This document shows positions 1-9,196 of a stretch of DNA of 64,000 nt, piece after piece. Numbering within the stretch: position 1 is the first letter of the stretch; each line of letters starts with the position of its first letter. The stretch is from positions 1,054,001 to 1,118,000 of the forward strand of contig NZ_AP018725.1 of the NCBI RefSeq assembly GCF_003967195.1. The letters are read 5' to 3'. The notes beneath the pieces are model-generated. The model was not told the origin of the DNA, did not search any database, and saw only the letters and a program-made list of their open reading frames with translations. Made by a program: the position numbers and the translations under genes. Source of the DNA: Sulfuriflexus mobilis. GTDB lineage: Bacteria > Pseudomonadota > Gammaproteobacteria > AKS1.

Positions 1-40
1 TTCTGTTACACGTGAACCGGCAGTGCCCATGGAGGCAAAA

Positions 41-205
41 ATGATCTGCCCTGCCTGTTGCGAAAACGCGATTTTTATTTACAAGGGCATACAAGCGCAC
101 GGGGGGCCGGAGGGGATATTGCCTTTGTATAATTGTACTGCCTGTGGGACGACACGGACCATCCCGAGTCTGCTACGTTTTAATCGAGACTTGATCAGGA
201 AATAG
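41..205 (+). CDS. Small zinc-ribbon-like protein, 54 aa
   Basis: Two Cys-x-x-Cys pairs (residues 3-6, CPAC, and 32-35, CTAC) 25 residues apart suggest a single zinc-ribbon fold. The ATG at 41 is chosen because a GGAGG sits 5 nt upstream (31-35); the frame could also open at a GTG at 23 or an ATG at 29, but those lack a ribosome binding site. The 3' end overlaps the batD 3' end by 11 nt in convergent orientation. Family and function are not recognised; zinc binding is inferred only from the cysteines. Confidence 0.55.
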   Translation: MICPACCENAIFIYKGIQAHGGPEGILPLYNCTACGTTRTIPSLLRFNRDLIRK

Positions 206-1637
206 GTTTCTTGCGTCGCAATACCTCGACAAGTGCGTCCCTGGCTTCCATACAGTCCGCTAATGGACGCCTGGCATAGCAGGCCTCTGAGAGCTTATTG
301 ATACTAGCCATGCAAGAGGGCTGGTAACGTCGATTCCAGTAGCCTGCCCAGGCAAGCAGACTGCTATTACCAGGCCAACCTTCCACCTCTGCAATGCGTT
401 TCAATGTCTGACGGATCTGTTGGCAATTTTCAGATAACTCGAGTTGCGTGATTGCTTGCTGAAATTGTTGCCTGCGTCGTCTGAATGCGGCGAGCCTGCT
501 GAAACTAAAACTGCCAAGCCGATACAGGGCATACAGGGCAATAGTGAATAACAACACTTGCCAGTACCAGGCCAGTACCCATCGTGCAGGGGGCTGATGT
601 TCAAGCGTATGAATCTTGCCACTTTCCGGGTCAAAGTATTGAATGCGGATGACCGGTAATGGCAGCCGCCCGGATCGTTTCACGCTGAATGGGACCTTGT
701 GCAAGGCCTCGGCATATATTTGGTCGGCGGTCGCGTGATCGCGTCGCTGTGTCTCGACACGATGGAAAGAGACATGCCCGTTTGTCGTGATTTGACGCAA
801 CACGGCCGGTAAGGAAGAAGCCCGGAGGACCTGGCTACCCAGATGGATATTCCAGAAATACATACTGTCCGTAGTCAGCAGCAGGTCAGCATCGAGACTC
901 GATTCGATATCGACCTTGCCGACGGGCATCAGCGGCGGGATGTATTCGGGAAGTGGCTTCACGCGCAAGGGGATTTCGGGTAGATAAAAGCGCCGTTTAA
1001 CGACCCCCTGCGAACGATAAAGGATGGCGGGCAGGTGCAGACGCCGCTCACCGCTGTTCAGTGGGTAGAGCAGCCAACCGGTCTTTAACAGACTGTGGCC
1101 GGCTTGTTGTGTCTTGGTCTGGGTAAGGGGAAAGACATCCAGACCGGGTATCCGTATGTCATCGAGTTCAAGCCGGGAGAATTTATCCGGGCTGCGCAGG
1201 CTCGCCGTTATCTGCACCTGCTGGCGTTGCCAGGGACTGGGATTCGAAACGTGATACTGAAGTTCAAGGGGCTTGCCCTGAATCATCGCGGGCGTGACCT
1301 CAATGCTTGCCGGTGTCGTGGTGAAGGTGGCGAGAGACAAGACAGGTAAGGTGAACTGGCCCACGGCACGCGGATAAAGTTCTAATAATAGTTGCTGCTG
1401 ACTGTCGCGGTTTTCTTTGTCGTGGGAGTATTCCCTGACGATCACACCGAATTGCTCAGACAGCGGCGACAGGTCCAGCGTAGAGAGGTTTTGCGCAATA
1501 CCCTTGCCGTGCAGCCTGGCTTCCAGGGCATGACCGAGTTGCACCTGTGTCTTGTCAATAAGGAGTTCCAGCCCCGGTGCAGCCATGCAAACAGTGGGCA
1601 GTTGGCAAATGAGAATAAACAGCCAGCGCCTCACCAT
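195..1637 (-). CDS. batD: BatD-like oxygen tolerance protein
   Basis: A 480-residue exported protein: an N-terminal signal sequence (about residues 1-19), a long beta-rich periplasmic region, one membrane span at about 353-374 and a basic, helical cytoplasmic tail. This is the BatD architecture (first described as Bacteroides aerotolerance). It is the last gene of the MoxR/DUF58/DUF4381/BatA/BatB operon and overlaps the BatB gene by 7 nt, implying translational coupling. BatD proteins are thought to work with the vWA proteins BatA and BatB in the membrane; the molecular role is not settled. Family assignment rests on topology plus position. Confidence 0.85.
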   Translation of the reverse strand: MVRRWLFILICQLPTVCMAAPGLELLIDKTQVQLGHALEARLHGKGIAQNLSTLDLSPLSEQFGVIVREYSHDKENRDSQQQLLLELYPRAVGQFTLPVLSLATFTTTPASIEVTPAMIQGKPLELQYHVSNPSPWQRQQVQITASLRSPDKFSRLELDDIRIPGLDVFPLTQTKTQQAGHSLLKTGWLLYPLNSGERRLHLPAILYRSQGVVKRRFYLPEIPLRVKPLPEYIPPLMPVGKVDIESSLDADLLLTTDSMYFWNIHLGSQVLRASSLPAVLRQITTNGHVSFHRVETQRRDHATADQIYAEALHKVPFSVKRSGRLPLPVIRIQYFDPESGKIHTLEHQPPARWVLAWYWQVLLFTIALYALYRLGSFSFSRLAAFRRRRQQFQQAITQLELSENCQQIRQTLKRIAEVEGWPGNSSLLAWAGYWNRRYQPSCMASINKLSEACYARRPLADCMEARDALVEVLRRKKPIS

Positions 1638-3442
1638 GCCTGAATCCCCCGTATGCTGACCGGTTGTTGCAGGGGGGCAGGAAAACCCTCCTCGACCTCA
1701 AGCAGGCGATTCCATAGTTCGCCCTGTTTGTCCTGAATTGTATCCAGCTGTACTGACTGAATGTCGATGTCGTCATAGTTAGTTGCGCCTTCACTGTCTT
1801 CACGCTGACGTTTATCGACCAGTTGCGCATAAGCCAGTCCCCGACGGAGCAGGGTCTCCGGTATTGCCACTTCAGTGAGGTTGAGCATCTGTTCGCCATC
1901 GGCCTCGAGGGCATCATTGCTCTCGTCTACAGAGAGGGCCGCGTTATCACCCGTGGCCGTATCGGGCTGTGGCTGCGCCTGTTTCGGTCCGCGCCCCGGG
2001 CGTAACAATTTTTCCAGACGGGCCAGCCGTTGCTGCACGCCTTGATGTACCTGCGTGCTGAACTGCAGGTTGGTTTGTGTTGCCGGCGAATCCGGCTTGT
2101 ATAACAGGGCATCACGGTAACTGTCGATGGCCGTGGCGTAATCGCCTTGCTGGAAATAACTGTTACCGAGGTTATACAGTGCCTGTGCGCGTTGTGCGTC
2201 GTTCTTTGCCGCGAGGAAGGCCTGTTTGAAGGACTGGATGGCGCGCAGGCTATCCTGCAGGCGGTAGGCGCTGGCACCTTCACCAAAGCGGCCATGAAAA
2301 CCCTCTACAGCCTGATAAGCGGACTGGGCCTTGTCGTAGTCGGCATCCTGAAATGCCTGGTAGGCAGAGCGTGTCGTATCGTTGGCCTGTGCCGACGGTG
2401 TCTGCAGGGCTACCGGCAGGAGGTTGCCGAGCAGGAAGATGATAGCGAGTTTACCAGCGGGCCGCAGGCGCAGGTTCGCCGTGGACAGAAATAATAACAA
2501 TATACCCGGGACGAGAAAATACCGGTACCACTCGTGCCAGATCACCTTGTCGTTGGCCAGTAGGGCATGTTCTTTGTTTAATAGCAGGATGCCATTGTTA
2601 TAGAGACTATCCAGATCGGTATGACTGTTCTGCACCGCAAGGTAATCACCACCACTCTTGTCGGCAATCGTTCGCAGGGCCCGTTCCTCGAGCCGGCTGA
2701 TCACGGCACGCTCGGCCACTTCGATCCAGCCATCTGCATAGTCGGGTATGGCCTCGCCCTCGATACTGCCCATACCGAGGACGAAGACGGGGGTGTTAGT
2801 GTTGAGCGTCTCACTATTGTCGCCATCACTGAGCAACAGGATCGCCTGGGCACGCCCTCCGGCAATGGCTTGTTGGGCTAGTTGTTGTTCGGCCAGTTGC
2901 AGCGCCAGCGCCGGGCGACTGCCCTGACTGGGGGGACGCAAGCCATCCACGAGTTGGGCGAAGTGTTGCATGATGGCCTTGTCGCGGGTGAGTGGCATCA
3001 GCAGGTGAGGCTGGGCGGCGTAGGCGATCAGGCCGAGGCGGTCGTGCTGCAGGCGGTCGATAAGCGCCTGCAGTTTTTGTCGTGCACGCACCAGTCGACT
3101 TGGGGTGATATCCGCGGCCTGCATGGACTGGGAGATATCGACCACGACCATGATATCGACACCGCTGACAAGCGCCTGCTCGGGGAGGGCCTCAATACTC
3201 CGGGGACCGGCCGCGGCAATTGCCAGGCACAACCAGGCCAGCAGGTAGAGTGTATTCAGGTTCAGTAGACGTGACGACCCGCGACGTGCGGAGCTGGACA
3301 CCACCCAGGCATGTAACGAAGCCTTCGCATAACGACCCAGGCTGTGTTTTTCAATGGCACGGCGCAGTAAATAGATGAGCAGGGGTTGCCCGGCCAGCAA
3401 CAGCCAGAGTGGCTCACGCCAGTAGAGGGCGTCGATACTCAT
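1631..3442 (-). CDS. BatB/BatC fusion: vWA domain plus TPR repeats
   Basis: 603 residues. Two membrane spans lie in the first 80 residues. A von Willebrand A domain follows with an intact MIDAS DxSxS (D102, S104, S106), then two more hydrophobic segments (about 310-350) and a TPR region in about 370-470, followed by a charged, low-complexity tail. BatB (vWA) and BatC (TPR) are separate in some organisms; here they are one polypeptide, as in many proteobacteria. It overlaps batA by 4 nt (ATGA) and batD by 7 nt. Likely a membrane-anchored scaffold acting with the MoxR ATPase. Confidence 0.88.
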   Translation of the reverse strand: MSIDALYWREPLWLLLAGQPLLIYLLRRAIEKHSLGRYAKASLHAWVVSSSARRGSSRLLNLNTLYLLAWLCLAIAAAGPRSIEALPEQALVSGVDIMVVVDISQSMQAADITPSRLVRARQKLQALIDRLQHDRLGLIAYAAQPHLLMPLTRDKAIMQHFAQLVDGLRPPSQGSRPALALQLAEQQLAQQAIAGGRAQAILLLSDGDNSETLNTNTPVFVLGMGSIEGEAIPDYADGWIEVAERAVISRLEERALRTIADKSGGDYLAVQNSHTDLDSLYNNGILLLNKEHALLANDKVIWHEWYRYFLVPGILLLFLSTANLRLRPAGKLAIIFLLGNLLPVALQTPSAQANDTTRSAYQAFQDADYDKAQSAYQAVEGFHGRFGEGASAYRLQDSLRAIQSFKQAFLAAKNDAQRAQALYNLGNSYFQQGDYATAIDSYRDALLYKPDSPATQTNLQFSTQVHQGVQQRLARLEKLLRPGRGPKQAQPQPDTATGDNAALSVDESNDALEADGEQMLNLTEVAIPETLLRRGLAYAQLVDKRQREDSEGATNYDDIDIQSVQLDTIQDKQGELWNRLLEVEEGFPAPLQQPVSIRGIQAW

Positions 3443-4476
3443 GCCAGTAACCTTTGCCGCAACAATATGCCAAGTTGATAAACACTGAGCAGCAGCAAGG
3501 CCAGCAGCAAGGGCCAGTGATAGAGGTCTTCATGAAAATAACGTGCCGGCTGTGGCCGGGTATTTTTTTCAATTTGTTCGATCTCATTGATCGCCGCCTG
3601 CAGGGCTGCCTGGTCTCCGGCCTGGTAGCTTTTTGCCCCGGTGATCGCCGCGAGCTCTTTCAGCAATGCCAGGTTGGCCGGGTGATAGATAAGCCCGGTA
3701 ACGCGTTGTTCCTCGGCATCGTAACTGCCGGCCCCAACCGCCAGGGTATATAGCGGCAGTTTTTCCCGGTGGGCCAGCGCGGCAGCCTGTTGCGGGGTAA
3801 TACTGCCTGTTGGTAAGGCGGCATCGCTGACCAGGACCAGCACGCGTTTACCTTGTCTGTTATGGGCAGCCTGCTTTACGGCCAGGGCAACGGCCTCGCC
3901 GATGGCATTGGTGCGGCCGGCGATCCCGGGTCGAAGCTTGGGCAGCATGTGTCGCAACAGGGCCTGGTCACTGGTGAGGGGCACGAGTACATGGGCGCTA
4001 TCGGCAAAGGCGATGAGGGATACGCGGTCGCCCTTGAGTTGTTCAATGAAGTTATCGAGCATGGCACGAATCACGCTCATGCGGTCGATACGTTCACCAT
4101 CTATCTGGTAATCGCGCAGCGTCATACTCACCGAGGTATCGACGATAAAGACAATATCGCGTTGCCGTGGCGGGTCAGGACGTTTCTCGCCAATACGTTG
4201 CGGTTCAGCAAGCGCCAGTACCAGGCAGGCCAGCACGGGCCAAAGCAGCAGTTGATGAAGGTAAGGACGTGCCCTGCCTGCTGAGGGCAGTGTCTTGAAA
4301 AGTTTCTGCAAGGGGTGTCGGACCCGGGTCTGGTCTGTGGTCAGGCCCTGTTCGAGTCGGTCATTGCCTTGGTCATGGCGATAGGCACGGGAGGCGACAT
4401 GCAGTGCCAGCAGTAGCGGCAACAGCCATAACCACTGTGGTTGTTGCAGCACAAGATTGTCGATGTTCATGGCCAT
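3439..4476 (-). CDS. batA: BatA-like vWA membrane protein
   Basis: 345 residues with hydrophobic spans at about 14-28 and 74-91, a vWA domain with MIDAS D113-x-S115-x-S117, and a C-terminal span near residue 320-340. This is the standard BatA layout: the vWA domain sits between membrane anchors. It overlaps the upstream DUF4381 gene by 10 nt and the downstream BatB/C gene by 4 nt, so it is deep inside a coupled operon. Metal-dependent protein binding through the MIDAS site is expected from the family. Confidence 0.88.
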   Translation of the reverse strand: MAMNIDNLVLQQPQWLWLLPLLLALHVASRAYRHDQGNDRLEQGLTTDQTRVRHPLQKLFKTLPSAGRARPYLHQLLLWPVLACLVLALAEPQRIGEKRPDPPRQRDIVFIVDTSVSMTLRDYQIDGERIDRMSVIRAMLDNFIEQLKGDRVSLIAFADSAHVLVPLTSDQALLRHMLPKLRPGIAGRTNAIGEAVALAVKQAAHNRQGKRVLVLVSDAALPTGSITPQQAAALAHREKLPLYTLAVGAGSYDAEEQRVTGLIYHPANLALLKELAAITGAKSYQAGDQAALQAAINEIEQIEKNTRPQPARYFHEDLYHWPLLLALLLLSVYQLGILLRQRLLA

Positions 4477-4907
4477 ACCTTCAGCCAGTACTGGGCCTCT
4501 GTGGCCAGTGCCGGGAAGTCACTGGCCGACAGGGTGTCGGGCGAATAGCGATAGTGGTCCAGTTGTTCCATAAATGCCTGCCAGCGTAGCTGCTGGTGCC
4601 GGAGTTTGTCAGGCAAGGGCTGCTGTGCGTGCAGTTGTTGTCGATGACAAGCCTGTCGCAGTAGCGCCGACAAGCGGTAGACAGCGGCACGGCCATCAAA
4701 GACATTATGGCGAACCGCATTATGCAGGGCAGTGAGTTCGCGACGGAGGCGTTGGCGTGGCCGCCTGAACCAGAGATAGGCGACGACGGCGGCGAGCATG
4801 ACCAGCCCAAGCAGCAGCCAGGAAAGGACATCGACGGCGGCCTCGACGGGTGGCGTCGGTGCGATGATATCGATAATACCGTCAAGTTTTCCGCGTGTGT
4901 TATTCAT
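4467..4907 (-). CDS. DUF4381 family membrane protein
   Basis: 146 residues with one strong membrane span (about 26-47) followed by a basic cytoplasmic region. The frame stays open to 5090, but that extension lies wholly inside the DUF58 gene. The ATG at 4907, 4 nt after the DUF58 stop, is therefore the start. DUF4381 proteins are found between DUF58 and BatA genes in MoxR-type operons, exactly as here. No enzymatic function is known. Confidence 0.82.
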   Translation of the reverse strand: MNNTRGKLDGIIDIIAPTPPVEAAVDVLSWLLLGLVMLAAVVAYLWFRRPRQRLRRELTALHNAVRHNVFDGRAAVYRLSALLRQACHRQQLHAQQPLPDKLRHQQLRWQAFMEQLDHYRYSPDTLSASDFPALATEAQYWLKVWP

Positions 4908-4911
4908 GGTT

Positions 4912-5889
4912 TCAGTACATAGGCAGATGTTGGGCGATGTCATCATCATCGCTGCCCAGGTCAAGGCAGGGGATATTGGCACCGTTAAACAGCCCTTCCT
5001 GACGACGACGATGTTCGGCGTAGGCCTGCCGGTATTCCATTTGCGTACGCGCCTGGCTGGTATCAATGCTCTGCACCGGCTGGTCTTCACCTGTACTGAA
5101 ATTCAACTGGCCGGCCGCGGGCAATTGTTGTTCTGCGGCATCGGTAATCCGAATGGCACAGACGCGGTGTTGGGTCGCCAGTTGTAACAGGGCCGGTTGT
5201 TCTGCCGCGCTGTAGTCATGAAAATCACTAATCAGGTAGACGACCGAGCCCTGCACAAGCATGCCATGCAGGAGACGAATAATATGCGCAGGCCCAGGAG
5301 CCGTGCCCGCCTCATCTATAGGCGGGCACGGGGTTATTGCGGCATGAATAAAGGCCCAGGCATCGGCACCGCTACGGCTTTCCTGTATCCAATGCGGGTC
5401 CGGGTTGAGAATCACGCCGGAGACGGGGGTATTCTGGTGTTGTGCGCGCAGTGCGATCAAGGTTGCAACGCGGGCGGCCTGGGTCACCTTTAAACGCCAT
5501 TGGCTGCCAAAACGCATGGAACTGCTGCGATCGAGGAGAATGAAAACAGACGGTTTTCTCTCTTCACGAAAGACCTTCATAAACAGCTCGCCACTGCGGG
5601 CCGAGAGACGCCAGTTCATAAAACGCAGGTCATCACCCGCCTGGTAAGGGCGGCTTTCTTCGTAGTCGAGGCCAAAGCCGCGGTAGACCGAACGGGCATC
5701 GCCGTATTGGCGGTGCGCCACCTCGTGTTGGTGTTCTTCGGCGGGCGTCGGGCTTTCCGCCAGGTAACTTAGCGCGGTGATGTCCGCCTGTGAAAGCAAG
5801 GGCGCATGGGTCGTCTGTTCTGCCGCGTGAAAAACAAGATGACGAAGTATGCGATGGATAACCTGCAGGAGATTCAGTGCAGCCGACAT
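4912..5889 (-). CDS. DUF58 domain protein
   Basis: 325 residues, cytoplasmic, with the DUF58 signature: an RxYQAGDD motif, a following NWR segment, then a vWA-like core with DRSSSM (a DxSxS MIDAS). The ATG at 5889 is preferred because it begins 1 nt after the MoxR stop; an upstream ATG at 5937 would overlap moxR by 47 nt. DUF58 proteins always accompany MoxR ATPases and are presumed clients or co-factors of them. Confidence 0.87.
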   Translation of the reverse strand: MSAALNLLQVIHRILRHLVFHAAEQTTHAPLLSQADITALSYLAESPTPAEEHQHEVAHRQYGDARSVYRGFGLDYEESRPYQAGDDLRFMNWRLSARSGELFMKVFREERKPSVFILLDRSSSMRFGSQWRLKVTQAARVATLIALRAQHQNTPVSGVILNPDPHWIQESRSGADAWAFIHAAITPCPPIDEAGTAPGPAHIIRLLHGMLVQGSVVYLISDFHDYSAAEQPALLQLATQHRVCAIRITDAAEQQLPAAGQLNFSTGEDQPVQSIDTSQARTQMEYRQAYAEHRRRQEGLFNGANIPCLDLGSDDDDIAQHLPMY

Positions 5890-5890
5890 G

Positions 5891-6853
5891 TCAGGGCACG
5901 GGGACTTTTTCGAGCAGGGTCTTGATGATGGTGTCACGGTCTACGTCTGCAGCGCGTGCTGCATAACCGGGGATAAGTCGGTGACGCAACACATCGGGGG
6001 CTATATCAATAATGTCATCGGGGATGACATGGTCACGTCCCCGCAGGTAGGCCATGGCACTGGAGGCACGCAATAGTGCAATCGAGGCGCGTGGTGAGGC
6101 ACCGGCGACGAGATAGTCCTGCCAGTCGGATTGCCAGTCTTCGAGTTTGCGCGTCGCCGCGACCAAACTAACGATGTAACGTTCCAGCATGGTATCGACG
6201 TGAATCTCGGCGACCTCGCGTCTCGCCTTGAGTACCGTATCCGGGTGCAGTGGCGAGTTCAGTGCCGACTTGTCTACACCGTAATGTCGGGCGCGGTCAC
6301 GTTGCAGGATCAGGAGTTCTTCATCGGCCGTAGGGTAATCGAGATTGACCTGTAACAGGAAGCGATCCAGTTGTGCCTCGGGCAGAGGGTAGGTGCCACT
6401 TTGCTCGAGCGGGTTTTGTGTGGCCATGACAATAAACAGGTCCGGCAAGGGGCGGGTGACGCCACCGACCGTGACCTGGTGTTCCTGCATGGCCTCGAGC
6501 AGTGCCGACTGCACCTTGGGTGGGGCGCGGTTGATCTCATCGGCGAGCACGATCTCATGAAATACGGGGCCGGCGACGAAGCGGAAGGCACTCTCATTCG
6601 GGTCAAAGATATCGGTGCCGGTCAGGTCGCCGGGCATCAGGTCGGGGGTGAACTGGATACGCTGAAAGCTGGCGTGGACACCACTGGCGAGTGTATTTAC
6701 CGCCGTGGTCTTGGCCAGGCCAGGCGGACCTTCCAGCAGGATGTGGCCACCGGTTAACAGGCCAACCATGAGACGATCGAGCAGGGCAGACTGGCCAACG
6801 ATCACCTGCTCAAGGTGTTGGCGCAGGCTCAGGAATTCGCTTTGAGTACTCAT
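5891..6853 (-). CDS. MoxR-family AAA+ ATPase
   Basis: 320 residues. Walker A GPPGLAKT is at about 42-49, Walker B with the DEINRAPP motif follows, then sensor 1 (ATQNPLEQSGT) and the C-terminal lid domain. MoxR ATPases act as chaperones in assembly or metallation of protein complexes, usually with vWA partners. It is the first gene of the six-gene minus-strand operon. No upstream promoter could be identified with confidence in 6854-7388. Confidence 0.92.
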   Translation of the reverse strand: MSTQSEFLSLRQHLEQVIVGQSALLDRLMVGLLTGGHILLEGPPGLAKTTAVNTLASGVHASFQRIQFTPDLMPGDLTGTDIFDPNESAFRFVAGPVFHEIVLADEINRAPPKVQSALLEAMQEHQVTVGGVTRPLPDLFIVMATQNPLEQSGTYPLPEAQLDRFLLQVNLDYPTADEELLILQRDRARHYGVDKSALNSPLHPDTVLKARREVAEIHVDTMLERYIVSLVAATRKLEDWQSDWQDYLVAGASPRASIALLRASSAMAYLRGRDHVIPDDIIDIAPDVLRHRLIPGYAARAADVDRDTIIKTLLEKVPVP

Positions 6854-7388
6854 GGGGTTACCTGTTTATTATTATGTTTAGTGACGGTCGATCTCGACGA
6901 GTATACGAAAGCCGAGGTCGGCGGGGTTATTGCTACAGTCTTCGCCGGTAAAGATAGCATAGTGCCGCGAGGTTCAACTACCACCCTTGCCCCTACGGAT
7001 CTTGCCGTGCTCGGTGCCTGTATCGTACACGACCCAATAATAAGCAGGGTTAATGTGGGTATAAAAATTAAAAAGCCCGGCTAAGAGACTGTCATCCTGA
7101 GTTAATTATATAAAGTGTGGGAATAGGCAGGATGATGTTCGCTGTTCATATTTTCGCAGTAGGGGTACTGAAAGGGTCAGATTACCGCATGACAAGGCAT
7201 TTTCTAATGCATGATGGGGATTCCGAAATACAGCAAATTACCTACAAAAATCACCCGAAAGTTTGATGTTACTTATATAAGAGCGAAGGTAGAATGGTAA
7301 CAAATGGGCTGGGGGCTTGTTATCCGCTCTTGTACCTCTCTATATCACCATGACCACCGTATTAAACAACAATAGAATGGAGGGAACC
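6854..7388. other. 535-nt intergenic region, possible gene remnant
   Basis: This gap separates the MoxR operon from the pilin gene and must hold promoters for both directions. On the minus strand between about 7050 and 6884, one frame reads RRGKGGS, a stop, then a segment ending NPADLGFRILVE. This weakly resembles the C-terminus of formylglycine-generating-enzyme-like domains, which end in RGGSW...GFR. A plus-strand 89-residue frame (6815-7084) runs antisense through the MoxR start and is not convincing. Confidence 0.35.
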
Positions 7389-7652
7389 ATGATCAAATCA
7401 CCACGCAAAAAAATCACCGGCCAGGGTATGACCGAATACATCATCGTTGTTAGCCTCATCGCACTCGCCGCGATCACGGTGTACTCGTTGTCCGGCAAGA
7501 ATGCGCGTAACCAGGGTGGTGGTGTGGCGCAGGAACTGGTGGGAACCATCAATACCGGTTCGAGCGCCGCCAAGACCTCAGCGGATGCGGCGGTTACAAT
7601 AGGAAACACAGATACGGGTCTGCAAGGCTATGTGGGTGATCAGAAGAAATAA
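7389..7652 (+). CDS. Flp-type (type IVb) pilin-like protein
   Basis: 87 residues. The leader is short and basic and ends in Gly, followed by QGMTEY, which fits the type IVb prepilin peptidase motif G/xxxxEY. A hydrophobic helix follows (IIVVSLIALAAITVY), then a small Gly/Ala/Ser-rich C-terminal part. The ATG at 7389 follows a good ribosome binding site (GGAGGGA at 7379-7385); an in-frame earlier start at 7317 is not needed. No tad/cpa assembly genes are adjacent, so it is either an orphan pilin served from elsewhere or a pseudopilin. Confidence 0.8.
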   Translation: MIKSPRKKITGQGMTEYIIVVSLIALAAITVYSLSGKNARNQGGGVAQELVGTINTGSSAAKTSADAAVTIGNTDTGLQGYVGDQKK

Positions 7653-7706
7653 GCTTGCTGCAAAACATCATTAGCTAATGACATAGTTTGAATAAGTTGG
7701 GCTGCT

Positions 7707-7736
7707 TTGCAGCCAACCCATTGTCGCTGGTAGAAT
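7707..7736 (+). promoter_or_regulatory. Predicted sigma-70 promoter of gltX
   Basis: TTGCAG at 7707-7712, an 18-nt spacer, then TAGAAT at 7731-7736 preceded by TGG (extended -10). Predicted transcription start is near 7743. This overlaps the first possible ATG of the gltX frame (7735), arguing for the internal ATG at 7771. Confidence 0.5.
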
Positions 7737-7770
7737 GAGCACCGATTTTGCTTTTTCGGACCCCGAAAAT

Positions 7771-9186
7771 ATGACCGTTCGTACCCGTTTTGCCCCCAGC
7801 CCCACCGGCTATCTGCACGTAGGTGGTGCCCGCACCGCGCTGTTCTCCTGGTTGTATGCGCGTAAGCACGGCGGCCAGTTCGTGCTGCGTATTGAGGATA
7901 CCGACCTGGAACGCTCGACCGCCGAGTCGGTTAACGCCATCCTTGAGGGCATGACCTGGCTGGGGCTGGAGTACGACGAGGGGCCGTTCTACCAGACCCA
8001 CCGTTTTGAGCGCTACAAGGAGGTCATTCAACAGCTGCTTGACTCCGGTCACGCCTACCGTTGTTATTGCAGCAAGGAACGCCTTGATACCTTGCGCGAG
8101 GGGCAGATGGCCGCCAAGGTCAAACCGCGTTATGACGGCCACTGCCTCGAGCATGCACCGCAAGACCCGGCGGCACCACATGTGATCCGCTTCAGGAACC
8201 CGAAGGAGGGCAGTGTCTTCATCAAGGACCTGGTCCGCGGCAATGTCGAGATCAGTAATAGCGAATTGGATGACCTCATTATCGCTCGCACCGATGGCAG
8301 CCCGACGTATAACCTGACTGTGGTGGTCGATGACATGGACATGCAGATCACACACGTCATTCGTGGTGATGACCACCTGAATAACACCCCGCGGCAAATC
8401 AATATCCTCAAGGCACTGGGTGCGGAAACGCCGATTTATGCCCACGTGCCGATGATCCTCGGTGACGATGGCGCACGCCTGTCCAAACGTCATGGCGCGG
8501 TCAGTGTCATGCAATACCATGATGAAGGCATCCTGCCCGAGGCGCTCTTGAATCACCTGGTTCGACTCGGCTGGTCACACGGTGATGAAGAAATCTTTAG
8601 TATCGATAAAATGATCGAATTGTTTGATATTGAAGACGTCAACAAGTCGGCCTCGGCCTTTAATACCGACAAACTAGAGTGGCTGAATCAGCACTATATA
8701 AAGAGTGATGACCCGGCCCGTATCGCCCACCTGTTAAGTCCGTTTATGGGCAAGTTAGGCATAGACCCGACCGAGGGACCGAGCCTGAGTGAAGTGGTGC
8801 AGGCGCAACAGGAGCGTGCCACCACGCTGATAGAAATGGCTGAGACAAGTGCCTTTTTCTATAAAGACTTTGACGACTATGATGAAAAGTCAGCGAACAA
8901 GAATCTCAAGGCCGGTGCCCGTGAGCCGTTGCTCAAGCTTCGCGAACAGTTTGAAGCCCTGAGTGACTGGCAAGCCGAGCACATACATCATATTGTGCAA
9001 GAGGTATCGGCTGAACTGGAATTGAATATGGGTAAGGTAGCCATGCCGTTGCGTGTGGCAGTGGTTGGTCGAGCGTCGTCGCCGAGTATTGATATTACCC
9101 TGCAGTTGGTCGGTAAAGAGGCCACCTTGCGACGTATCGACAAGGCCATCGCTTATATTGACGCGCGCGTGGCAGCAGCAGAATAA
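7771..9186 (+). CDS. gltX: Glutamyl-tRNA synthetase
   Basis: 471 residues, the same length as E. coli GltX. Class I signatures are present: the HIGH-type motif in [11 protein letters not shown] at the N-terminus and the KMSKS-type LSKRHG. It charges tRNA-Glu with glutamate in the cytoplasm. The reading frame extends up to 7735, but the family begins [12 protein letters not shown], and the candidate -10 box overlaps the longer start. A tRNA-Glu gene lies 1.9 kb downstream and glnS follows after 10 nt. Confidence 0.96.
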   Translation: MTVRTRFAPSPTGYLHVGGARTALFSWLYARKHGGQFVLRIEDTDLERSTAESVNAILEGMTWLGLEYDEGPFYQTHRFERYKEVIQQLLDSGHAYRCYCSKERLDTLREGQMAAKVKPRYDGHCLEHAPQDPAAPHVIRFRNPKEGSVFIKDLVRGNVEISNSELDDLIIARTDGSPTYNLTVVVDDMDMQITHVIRGDDHLNNTPRQINILKALGAETPIYAHVPMILGDDGARLSKRHGAVSVMQYHDEGILPEALLNHLVRLGWSHGDEEIFSIDKMIELFDIEDVNKSASAFNTDKLEWLNQHYIKSDDPARIAHLLSPFMGKLGIDPTEGPSLSEVVQAQQERATTLIEMAETSAFFYKDFDDYDEKSANKNLKAGAREPLLKLREQFEALSDWQAEHIHHIVQEVSAELELNMGKVAMPLRVAVVGRASSPSIDITLQLVGKEATLRRIDKAIAYIDARVAAAE

Positions 9187-9196
9187 AGAGACGAAT

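Noticed and set aside
6815-7084. 89-codon plus-strand frame across the MoxR start
   Set aside because: Begins antisense inside moxR, no motif; the downstream half better fits remnant sequence on the other strand.
7696-7718. Hairpin GTTGGGCTG...CAGCCAAC between the pilin and gltX, considered as a terminator
   Set aside because: Has a bulge and no T-run, and it overlaps the predicted -35 of gltX.
7675-8556. 293-codon open frame antisense to gltX
   Set aside because: Lies entirely opposite a clear gltX; long antisense frames are common in GC-rich codon-biased genes, and no motif or ribosome binding site supports it.
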